Positions 1 to 5,198 of a stretch of 8,742 bases of DNA are shown here, piece by piece. Positions within the stretch are counted from its first letter, which is position 1, and each line of letters begins with the position of its first letter. Source of the stretch: Methanosarcinales archaeon (GTDB lineage Archaea; Halobacteriota; Methanosarcinia; Methanosarcinales; Methanocomedenaceae); NCBI GenBank assembly GCA_023136155.1, contig JAGLRT010000028.1, forward strand, positions 1 to 8,742, read 5' to 3'. A model generated the notes under the pieces. It saw only the letters and a program-made list of their open reading frames with translations. It had not been told where the DNA came from and ran no database searches. The position numbers and the translations under genes were made by a program.

Positions 1-45
1 GAGCCTGAACCAGAACAGGAGCCTGAACCAGAACAAGAGCCTGAA
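1..45 (+). repeat. 18-bp coding tandem repeat encoding EPEPEQ
   Basis: Two full 18-bp copies (1-18 and 19-36), differing only in the last base (cag versus caa), and a half copy (37-45). Each copy encodes Glu-Pro-Glu-Pro-Glu-Gln. The array touches the window edge, so its true length is unknown. Near-identity at DNA level points to recent expansion by slippage or unequal exchange. At protein level it would be a stiff, acidic linker before the membrane segment. Confidence 0.85.
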
Positions 46-786
46 ATAAAAACTAAACCAAAACCTAAGCCAGAATTTACCCCACAAAAAGAAGAGATGG
101 TTATTAAAGACGTGGAGAAAAACCAATCTAACAATTCCGTGAAAAAAGTTAAACAGTCTCTGCTTGCTGTTATTTTAATAATTGCACTTGTCATTGCTGG
201 CAGTACATATGCATGGACAAGTGGTATGGAGGATCTTAGGGATGATAATGACTATCTTATAGTGGTAGTGTATAAGGATGTACCAAAAGCCGCCAGTGTT
301 TACCACAAAGATGTGCAACAATCCGAGATCATTGAAATTACTGAACTTGGTGCATTATCGAATAATAGAAAACTGTTCTTTGAAAATGCACAAGATGATT
401 ACGGTGTAATGGACCGAATGATAATTATTGAAGTGGACACTTTAAAGGACCTGTCAACTGACAGTTACATCTTATACGAAACCGGTGATGAAATTAACGT
501 GGATGACATGTATAATTGGATCATACAAACTGAGTATCCTGCTGAAAAAATAAGACAAAATGATAATCCATCAACTGTTGCAGCCAAGATATTCAAAGCC
601 TGGATTGATCATTACAGTGATCAGCTTCTTGGAGGATATGGCAGTTATACGGATAAAGTCATCCTGAATGCCTATAGAGCAGACGAAATCCTAGTATATC
701 CTGGGAATTCAGCACTGACCATACTAAAATATGTAGCTGTTGAAAAATTAGCCTCTTCGCTATTTAGTATGGAAATATATGATTAA
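1..786 (+). CDS. Single-pass membrane protein with EPEPEQ-repeat linker, 5' end missing
   Basis: The reading frame is open from the first base of the window, so the gene is partial at its 5' end: 261 codons are present and an internal ATG at 97 need not be the start. Order seen: a Pro/Glu-rich repeat (EPEPEQ x2.5), a Lys/Pro stretch (KTKPKPKPEF), a basic patch (KKVKQ, codons 48-52), one hydrophobic segment (about codons 53-72, SLLAVILIIALVIAGSTYAW), then about 190 mostly polar, acidic residues without cysteine, ending at TAA. The basic residues before the membrane segment suggest the N-terminal part is cytoplasmic and the C-terminal domain lies outside. I do not recognise the C-terminal domain. 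The gene looks more AT-rich than hel308. It faces the - strand operon, so the two units converge. Its function is unknown; the missing N-terminal part might carry a recognisable domain. Confidence 0.75.
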   Translation, partial: EPEPEQEPEPEQEPEIKTKPKPKPEFTPQKEEMVIKDVEKNQSNNSVKKVKQSLLAVILIIALVIAGSTYAWTSGMEDLRDDNDYLIVVVYKDVPKAASVYHKDVQQSEIIEITELGALSNNRKLFFENAQDDYGVMDRMIIIEVDTLKDLSTDSYILYETGDEINVDDMYNWIIQTEYPAEKIRQNDNPSTVAAKIFKAWIDHYSDQLLGGYGSYTDKVILNAYRADEILVYPGNSALTILKYVAVEKLASSLFSMEIYD

Positions 787-818
787 GATATCTTTTAAAG
801 GATATTTATTGACTGAAA

Positions 819-889
819 GATCCCACCCAAAATAGACCCACCAATATACTAAAATCCTCTTGTTTTATTGCAGGAGGTTTTGGGTGATC
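819..889 (+). other. Long stem-loop downstream of the membrane-protein gene
   Basis: A 9-bp perfect inverted repeat (cacccaaaa at 824-832, ttttgggtg at 878-886) is extended by gat/atc (819-821 with 887-889) across a two-base CC bulge. The loop of 45 bases contains an aggagg sequence (872-877). It lies 32 bp after the stop of the upstream gene. It could be a 3' end structure or terminator of that gene, but no clear T-run follows. It could also be a 5' structure over the ribosome-binding region of the small ORF at 907. Structure visible; role inferred. Confidence 0.4.
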
Positions 890-906
890 TATATGGACGT
901 TAGGTG

Positions 907-1026
907 ATGAATCTAGATAATTTATTTGAAAGAAATAGAATAACACCGGCAATCACTATTGATACCAGCAGAGAGAGAAAAATTAATATTTCCAGCTTAA
1001 ATAGAGATTGTCGGAAAAGTACCTGA
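907..1026 (+). CDS. Possible 39-codon ORF, perhaps a gene fragment cut by a MITE-like element
   Basis: An ATG at 907 opens a 39-residue frame (MNLDNLFERNRITPAITI...) that ends at TGA inside the inverted-repeat element starting at 1004. The first 32 codons lie outside the element and have a protein-like composition; the last few (RDCRKST) come from the element. A GGTGATC sequence (883-889) precedes an even shorter frame, M-D-V-R-stop (893-907), whose TGA overlaps the ATG at 907 by one base, as in translational coupling. No family recognised. It could be the remnant of a disrupted gene, a small protein, or chance; chance is a serious alternative at this length. Confidence 0.25.
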   Translation: MNLDNLFERNRITPAITIDTSRERKINISSLNRDCRKST

Positions 1027-1144
1027 AAAACGCTTAAATTGAAACATTCTGATATATTGTTATAATTAAATCGCTATGTTGCGGCGGGTTATTTTTTGAT
1101 AATAAAGCTAAAATCTTCCAAAAGTAGGCTTTTCCGACAATCTC
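1004..1144. mobile_element. MITE-like element with perfect 16-bp terminal inverted repeats
   Basis: GAGATTGTCGGAAAAG at 1004-1019 is the exact reverse complement of 1129-1144, so the unit spans 141 bp with about 109 bp of AT-rich, non-coding interior. Size, perfect ends and lack of a transposase fit a miniature inverted-repeat element or an internally deleted insertion sequence. Flanking AATA occurs at 1000-1003 and 1146-1149, but one extra base on the right makes the target duplication unconvincing. I cannot assign an IS family. Alternative: a transcribed long hairpin with some other role. Confidence 0.6.
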
Positions 1145-1160
1145 GAATAACCAGCGTTTT

Positions 1161-1210
1161 ACAGATGGTAGTACATTAAAATTATTACTATTACTATTAT
1201 TACCATCTGT
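1161..1210 (-). other. 10-bp perfect inverted repeat spanning the 3' end of the KH gene
   Basis: ACAGATGGTA (1161-1170) pairs exactly with TACCATCTGT (1201-1210), leaving a 30-base AT-rich loop. On the - strand the first arm contains the last two sense codons (Arg, Trp) and the first base pairs of the stop of the KH gene, and the second arm lies in the 3' untranslated region. It may be an mRNA 3' stability or termination structure. There is no strong T-run after the second arm, so a classical intrinsic terminator is not shown. Confidence 0.45.
1182..1202 (-). repeat. Seven consecutive in-frame stop codons ending the KH gene
   Basis: Read on the - strand in the KH gene's frame, the stop is followed directly by six more stops: five TAA and two TAG in total, in the order TAA, TAA, TAG, TAA, TAG, then two more TAA. 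After one TTT codon another TAA follows (1176-1178). The tract is a degenerate TTA/CTA triplet repeat on the + strand, so slippage could have produced it. It lies in the loop of the 1161-1210 hairpin. Confidence 0.85.
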
Positions 1211-1745
1211 TTTCTTTTAATTCCCTACGTTTTTTCTCTAGAAAAGAGAATACAGGTCCATGAGGAGAACCATTTATCAGCATCTCAATACCTGTGCGTG
1301 CTACAAGTATCTGGTCCAGATGTCCGAGAAGGCTCACGGTCTTACCCATCACTGAAATTTTACACCCGGTCAGGTTCTCAAATATCTCCCTTGATTTACC
1401 ACCTTTACCAATAATACGCCCTTTTAACCGTTTGAGTTCTTTGGGGGTGTTGGCTATGTGACTCAAATCCATTATCTCAACAGTAAGCATTTCATCGTCA
1501 AAAAGTCGGAGCACTTTATCAGGGCTAAAACCTCTCCCTATAGACTTGATAACCTCGGCAGCCCTCATTGCCATTAATGGATCACTCGGGTCAGTAATCT
1601 CAATGCTACCGGTCTGGCTATCAATACGTAAACTGGCAGTGGATTTTTTTTCAATAAGTGCTTTAGTGCTGCCATCAGGTCCGATTATCACAGCGACCCT
1701 ATCCATGGGTACTTTTACATAAGTGGTCATTTTATTCTCTAACAT
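1200..1745 (-). CDS. Archaeal Dim2/Pno1-like protein with two KH domains (small-subunit rRNA processing)
   Basis: Predicted RNA-binding protein of the Dim2/Pno1/Krr1 family, which binds near the 3' end of small-subunit rRNA during maturation. With the ATG at 1745 it has 181 residues. The first KH domain carries the loop GPDG (22-25). The second has the classic GRIIGKGGKSR (109-119), with GKGG at 113-116. The C-terminal GSPHGPVFSFLEKKRR (159-174) is typical of the family. Start choice: ATG 1745 has GGAG six bases upstream; ATG 1757 gives four more residues but has no visible ribosome-binding site; ATG 1730 (MTTYVKVP) would match the shortest family starts. It is the last gene of the aIF1A-RIO1-KH operon, beginning 32 bp after the RIO1 stop. 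The family assignment is strong; the biochemical role is taken from known family members. Confidence 0.88.
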   Translation of the reverse strand: MLENKMTTYVKVPMDRVAVIIGPDGSTKALIEKKSTASLRIDSQTGSIEITDPSDPLMAMRAAEVIKSIGRGFSPDKVLRLFDDEMLTVEIMDLSHIANTPKELKRLKGRIIGKGGKSREIFENLTGCKISVMGKTVSLLGHLDQILVARTGIEMLINGSPHGPVFSFLEKKRRELKENRW

Positions 1746-1777
1746 AACTGGCTCCATGATATAACTAATAGCACATA

Positions 1778-2596
1778 TTACTGGTGGTCTACCCTGGACT
1801 TTACAATCTTTTCCATAGTATTGTCTATATCCATTTCTGCCCCATATTTGGCAAAAAAATTAGCAACATTGGTTATATCACGTAACAGGAAATCCCTGGC
1901 ATTGAGATGGTCAAGAGTTACAGACTGGCCCATGTCAATGAAGACCGGGGTTAAAGATTCTGGCTCAAGCAGGATATTATATTCACTAAGGTCACCGTGG
2001 ACCAGTTCTGCATCTCGAAACAGGCGCAGCATGAAATCTTTCACTTCGCTGCAGATTTGAATTGCCTGATCTTTAGTTAATTTAAATTCACGAAGCTGGG
2101 GATAAGAGATATTATCAGTTCCCTTAAACTCCATAATAAGAATGTTCCGTTCTGTTATAATGGGTTTTGGCACATTAAGTCCACTCTCAATGGCCCTGCT
2201 CAGGTTACGAAATTCTTTTCTGGTCCAGGCCAGAACGATATCCTTTTTTGTGTGCCTTATGTTTCGAAACCTTACATCACCAATCAGGTATTCCTGCATG
2301 GCTTTGAAATTACTATTGTTGATTCGATATATCTTTATAGCCAGTTCCTGCGTTTCATTGTCCTGAACTCTTAATGCATGAAAAATATTAGCTTCTTTTC
2401 CCGTACTTACGGTTCCACCCAGCGCATCCAGATAACCTTTGGATGAAAGTTTGTACAGAGCCTTCAGGGTAGATGTATCGAAAACTTCATCCTTAAGTTT
2501 TAAATCCTCAGAATCCTTTATCCGTTTTCTAAAATCATCTACCTTTTTATCAATTTTATATACTTTTTTATAAATAGCAGGGTCAAAGTCCGTCAT
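1778..2596 (-). CDS. rio1: RIO1-type atypical serine kinase/ATPase
   Basis: RIO1 proteins are atypical protein kinases that act mostly as ATPases in late maturation of the small ribosomal subunit. The 272-residue length fits a compact archaeal RIO1. Visible motifs: the nucleotide loop STGKEA (64-69), the ATP-anchoring lysine in LAIKIY (K88), the catalytic loop HGDLSEYN (200-207, catalytic D202, metal-binding N207), and the metal-binding IDMGQ (220-224, D221). The STGKEA loop and LVHGDLSEYN favour RIO1 over RIO2. The N-terminal 40 residues are highly charged, as in relatives. The ATG at 2596 follows the aIF1A stop after six bases, with an AAAGGA ribosome-binding sequence that overlaps that stop, so translation is probably coupled. 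All key catalytic residues are present. Confidence 0.95.
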   Translation of the reverse strand: MTDFDPAIYKKVYKIDKKVDDFRKRIKDSEDLKLKDEVFDTSTLKALYKLSSKGYLDALGGTVSTGKEANIFHALRVQDNETQELAIKIYRINNSNFKAMQEYLIGDVRFRNIRHTKKDIVLAWTRKEFRNLSRAIESGLNVPKPIITERNILIMEFKGTDNISYPQLREFKLTKDQAIQICSEVKDFMLRLFRDAELVHGDLSEYNILLEPESLTPVFIDMGQSVTLDHLNARDFLLRDITNVANFFAKYGAEMDIDNTMEKIVKSRVDHQ

Positions 2597-2602
2597 ATTG
2601 GA

Positions 2603-2917
2603 TTATCCTTTTAGATATCCCCTTCTTTCCAGCCAGTCAGCCTGTGGACCGGTATATCTCCACTTCACATCTGCCTTTTCATTCTGGAAATCCCAGGGCA
2701 CTACAATGATTATATCGCCGGGCCTTATCCATGTACGTTTCTTCATCTTGCCAGGTATCCTTCCAAGCCGCATAACACCATCCATGCACCGTACCCGTAA
2801 CTTATTTGCTCCTAGCATGCTCTCCACGGTCCCCAAAATCTCCCCATCCTGCTTACGGGGTACTCTAACTCTAACTACCTCATTTTCTGTTGGTTGATTT
2901 TTTCTATATATACTCAG
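2603..2917 (-). CDS. Translation initiation factor aIF1A, apparent CTG start
   Basis: aIF1A is the archaeal homologue of eIF1A/bacterial IF1. It binds the 30S A site and helps start-codon selection. The frame gives 104 residues, usual for the family: a polar N-terminal tail (YRKNQPTENE), then an OB fold with ILGTVESMLGANKLRVRC (27-44), RLGRIPGKMKKRTWI (49-63), GDIIIVVPWDFQ (66-77) and ending WLERRGYLKG. Start: the conserved N-terminal part has no ATG, GTG or TTG before it in frame. The only codon with good context is CTG at 2917, with GAGGTG (2923-2928) five bases upstream. The first codon usually called, TTG at 2836, would delete the first OB strand and has no sense for the family. An upstream TGA closes the frame near 2956. 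It is the first gene of the operon with RIO1 and the KH gene. Confidence 0.92.
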   Translation of the reverse strand: MSIYRKNQPTENEVVRVRVPRKQDGEILGTVESMLGANKLRVRCMDGVMRLGRIPGKMKKRTWIRPGDIIIVVPWDFQNEKADVKWRYTGPQADWLERRGYLKG

Positions 2918-2928
2918 GTTAACACCTC
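2918..2928 (-). promoter_or_regulatory. Shine-Dalgarno GAGGTG that defines the aIF1A start
   Basis: GAGGTG on the - strand (2923-2928) matches six bases of the archaeal anti-Shine-Dalgarno complement GGAGGTGATC. The five-base spacer (2918-2922) places CTG 2917 exactly at the initiation position, which is the main argument for the non-AUG start. Confidence 0.7.
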
Positions 2929-2950
2929 TAATCCAGATAAGAAAAAAATA

Positions 2951-3000
2951 GTGAATTCACCATTTATCCACATGGTTTCTTAGTTGCATAGATATATCTA
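2951..3000. promoter_or_regulatory. Two perfect palindromes in the aIF1A leader region
   Basis: GTGAATTCAC (2951-2960) and TAGATATATCTA (2989-3000) are perfect palindromes of 10 and 12 bp between the candidate TATA box and the aIF1A start. They could be regulator sites near the transcription start. In AT-rich DNA short palindromes also arise by chance, so the role is unproven. Confidence 0.25.
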
Positions 3001-3018
3001 ATTATACATGCTCATTGC

Positions 3019-3027
3019 TATATATAA
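3019..3027 (-). promoter_or_regulatory. Candidate TATA box of the aIF1A-RIO1-KH operon
   Basis: TTATATATA on the - strand resembles the archaeal TATA box. It lies just past the terminator-like hairpin of the upstream ATPase gene and about 100 bp before the CTG start, implying a transcribed leader of some 75-80 bases. Other AT-rich sites lie nearby, so the exact box is uncertain. Confidence 0.4.
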
Positions 3028-3040
3028 CTAATTCAAAATG

Positions 3041-3065
3041 GGGAAGCCACATTTGAGTGGTTCCC
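3041..3065 (-). terminator. Terminator-like hairpin after the KaiC-like gene
   Basis: Gggaagccac (3041-3050) pairs with gtggttccc (3057-3065): nine pairs with a single-base bulge and a six-base loop. On the - strand the hairpin is followed by CATTTTGAATT, a short T-run. It begins 21 bp after the stop of the KaiC-like gene and just before the aIF1A promoter, so it probably separates the two transcription units. Confidence 0.5.
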
Positions 3066-3086
3066 TTGAACTGATTAATTTAATTA

Positions 3087-3824
3087 CTAAACTATGGCAG
3101 TATATGGAGACTGGTCAAGCACCTTGATGCCGTTATTAGAGATGTTCAGCACACGTATTTCATTTATGGTACCTGAACCACGGAACTTGGCCACATAAAT
3201 GGAACGCTGAAGGTTATTCCCCGAAACAACCCTGCCCAGACGGGTGACTGAATCTGCGCCGTATTCCACTATTGATTCCACTTCGAATGTTGTACCAACT
3301 GTAACCATGGTTGTGATGTCAAATGTCCTGAGCTCACCGAACAGGTCATCCACTAGTGTTTTTAGCTTGTAATGTGAATCAATTGCTAAAAAGAGTGCTT
3401 CTATAGAATCAATAAAGATCCTGTCAGGCTTGACCTCTTCAACTTTGTGTGATAAAAGTTTCTTAAAACTTTGTATCAGTTCCATGGGAGCCATATCAAC
3501 AGTCTTTTGTAATCTCAATTCCGGGTCAGTAATATCAACGAAAATGATTGCTCCTGATTGTTCGAGTTCCCATAAATCCCAGCCAAAAGAAGAGTTCATT
3601 TCTCTTTTTAATGATTCAGATGTCTCAGAAGTGACGATGCATAAACATTTATCGCCTTTCTTCGCACCTTCGTACAGGAACTGGGTGCCAAATACAGTTT
3701 TACCAGTACCCGATTCTCCTGATATGATATTGACAGTGTTTTTGAAATAACCGCCTTTTATCATCTCATCATAGCCTTGTATACCCGAAGGGACTCTTTC
3801 AAATATCTTTTGTTCGGCTGTCAT
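3087..3824 (-). CDS. Single-domain KaiC/RadA-like ATPase
   Basis: A 245-residue P-loop ATPase with one KaiC domain, of the kind found in many copies in euryarchaea and thought to act in signalling or motility; its target here is unknown. Seen: N-terminal VPSGIQGYDEMIKGG (11-25), Walker A GESGTGKT (36-43), Walker B RIFIDS (135-140, D139), and a late GNNLQRSIYVAKFRGSG (202-218) typical of the KaiC fold. At the position where KaiC has two adjacent catalytic glutamates, the sequence is TSETSE (65-70), so the second glutamate appears to be replaced by threonine; hydrolysis may be altered. No second KaiC domain, sensor domain or transmembrane segment is present. The ATG at 3824 has an AGGGG sequence seven bases upstream. 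It stands alone, 125 bp after the aminotransferase gene on the same strand. Confidence 0.85.
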   Translation of the reverse strand: MTAEQKIFERVPSGIQGYDEMIKGGYFKNTVNIISGESGTGKTVFGTQFLYEGAKKGDKCLCIVTSETSESLKREMNSSFGWDLWELEQSGAIIFVDITDPELRLQKTVDMAPMELIQSFKKLLSHKVEEVKPDRIFIDSIEALFLAIDSHYKLKTLVDDLFGELRTFDITTMVTVGTTFEVESIVEYGADSVTRLGRVVSGNNLQRSIYVAKFRGSGTINEIRVLNISNNGIKVLDQSPYTAIV

Positions 3825-3848
3825 AACAAACCCCTATTATTGTATTAT

Positions 3849-3871
3849 CACTATTAATATTAATATTAGTG
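3849..3871. promoter_or_regulatory. AT-rich interrupted inverted repeat upstream of the KaiC-like gene
   Basis: CACTA (3849-3853) and TAGTG (3867-3871) flank a TAATAT-repeat core, giving near two-fold symmetry over 23 bp, 25-47 bp before the ATG at 3824. It could be an operator or simply the AT-rich initiation region of the promoter. Confidence 0.25.
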
Positions 3872-3949
3872 CATGACATCTTATGTAATTTTCTATATGC
3901 TGTACATTTATTGATGTATATGTTCTGTTTGTATAATATATGAGCCTTT

Positions 3950-5107
3950 TTAGATTTTTAACTGCCTCATACGGTTGACAGCTTCATTGATACGCTCAAC
4001 TGACCGGGTAAGGGCGAAGCGCACATAACCTTCACCATAGTCACCGAAGCCGACACCTGGTGTAGCCACAATTCCCGCCTCCTCCAGCAGTATTTTTGCA
4101 AAGCTCATTGAATCATATCCTTCAGGCACAGGAGCCCAGACATAGAATGTGGCTTTAGGCGGCTGGAAATCAACACCAAATTCCTTTAACCCTGCCATAA
4201 GGGTATCCCTACGCTCAGTATATATCTTATTCATGTCACTGATACACTGCTGGGGTCCAAGCATGGCCTCAATGCCTGCTTCCTGCACAGCCTCAAAGGC
4301 ACCGGAATCTACATTTGTCTTAACCTTACCCAGGCCAGCCAGGATTTCTGCATTACCTACTGCAAATGCAATCCTCCAGCCGGTCATGTTGTAGGTCTTT
4401 GAAAGGGAATGCACCTCAATACCCACGTCCATGGCACCATCAATCTTCAGGAAACTGGGTGCCTTATAACCATCAAAAGTAATCTCACTGTAAGCATTAT
4501 CGTGTACAATGATGACATCATTCTCTTTTGCGAATTCCACTACCTCTTCATAGAAACCCTCAGGTGCAATGGCCGATGTGGGATTGTTAGGATAATTCAG
4601 GAACATAAGTTTTGCCTGTTTCGCTACATCCCTGGGAATTGCATCAAGGTCAGGCAAAAAACCGTTTTCTTCCAGCAAGGGCATGATATGAGGCTTACCG
4701 TCCGCAAACAATGTGCCAATCTTGTAAACAGGATAGGCCGGGTCAGGTATCAGGGCCACATCGCCCGGATTCAAAAACGCCAGTGGGATATGGGCGATGC
4801 CTTCTTTTGAACCTATAAGTGCAAGTACCTGGGAAACGGGGTCAAGTTCAATGCCTAGATGTTCCTTATACCACTTTGCTGCAGCTTGTCTGAAAGACAG
4901 CATGCCGATATATGAGGGATATTTTTGCCTGTCTGGATTCCTGGCAGAACTACACAGGGCCTGTATGACATTATCTGGCGTTGGCATGTCAGGGTCGCCA
5001 ACACCAAGATCGATTACATCTACGCCTTTTTCACTTACTCTGGCCTTTGCTTCATCTATGGCTGCAAAAAGATACGGTGGTAGGTTGTTGATTCTATCTG
5101 AGTACAT
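3950..5107 (-). CDS. dapL: LL-diaminopimelate aminotransferase, PLP-dependent
   Basis: DapL converts tetrahydrodipicolinate and glutamate directly to LL-diaminopimelate in lysine synthesis, bypassing the acylated DapD/C/E route. The protein has 385 residues from the ATG at 5107 and is a fold-type I class I/II aminotransferase. Visible PLP residues: N175 in NYPNNPT, D203 and Y206 in HDNAYS, the Schiff-base lysine K237 in SLSKTYNMTGWR, R245, and the substrate-carboxylate arginine R363 in YVRFALT. The opening MYSDRINNLPPYLFAAIDEAK-type sequence is characteristic of the archaeal DapL group. Start choice: GTG 5116 is part of the GGTGAT ribosome-binding sequence four bases before ATG 5107, so ATG is used here. 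All catalytic residues are intact. A related aminotransferase of other specificity cannot be excluded from sequence alone. Confidence 0.87.
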   Translation of the reverse strand: MYSDRINNLPPYLFAAIDEAKARVSEKGVDVIDLGVGDPDMPTPDNVIQALCSSARNPDRQKYPSYIGMLSFRQAAAKWYKEHLGIELDPVSQVLALIGSKEGIAHIPLAFLNPGDVALIPDPAYPVYKIGTLFADGKPHIMPLLEENGFLPDLDAIPRDVAKQAKLMFLNYPNNPTSAIAPEGFYEEVVEFAKENDVIIVHDNAYSEITFDGYKAPSFLKIDGAMDVGIEVHSLSKTYNMTGWRIAFAVGNAEILAGLGKVKTNVDSGAFEAVQEAGIEAMLGPQQCISDMNKIYTERRDTLMAGLKEFGVDFQPPKATFYVWAPVPEGYDSMSFAKILLEEAGIVATPGVGFGDYGEGYVRFALTRSVERINEAVNRMRQLKI

Positions 5108-5163
5108 TGGTATCACCTTTTATAATAATAAAACTGGATTGTCAAATTGGATTCAAAAATGTC

Positions 5164-5179
5164 TTTATACCTATTTAAA
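5164..5179. promoter_or_regulatory. Overlapping divergent promoters for dapL and hel308
   Basis: Two AT boxes lie side by side in the 91-bp gap. TTTATACC (5164-5171, + strand) is placed to start hel308 RNA only a few bases before its ATG. TATTTAAA (5172-5179) read on the - strand is TTTAAATA, a near-perfect archaeal TATA box, and would give dapL a leader of about 40 bases carrying its GGTGAT site. Positions fit the usual 25-27 base distance from TATA centre to start. Polymerase could probably not load at both boxes at once. Confidence 0.5.
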
Positions 5180-5198
5180 CCTTTGAGAAGCACTGTTT

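Noticed and set aside
1000..1149. AATA flanks of the 141-bp element as a target-site duplication.
   Set aside because: The right copy is separated from the inverted repeat by one unpaired base, and a 4-bp AT-only match is expected by chance here.
787..1199. CRISPR array or tRNA/rRNA gene in the largest gene-poor stretch.
   Set aside because: No regularly spaced repeats and no cloverleaf or rRNA-like sequence were seen; only inverted repeats and the triplet tract.
907..1220. A longer + strand ORF restored if the MITE-like element and one AATA are removed.
   Set aside because: The restored frame runs into a poly-leucine tract that is just the antisense of the tandem stops of the KH gene, so it is unlikely to be a real protein.
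4409..4810. A 133-codon + strand frame inside dapL.
   Set aside because: It is antisense to the catalytic core of the aminotransferase, with no ribosome-binding site or known domain.
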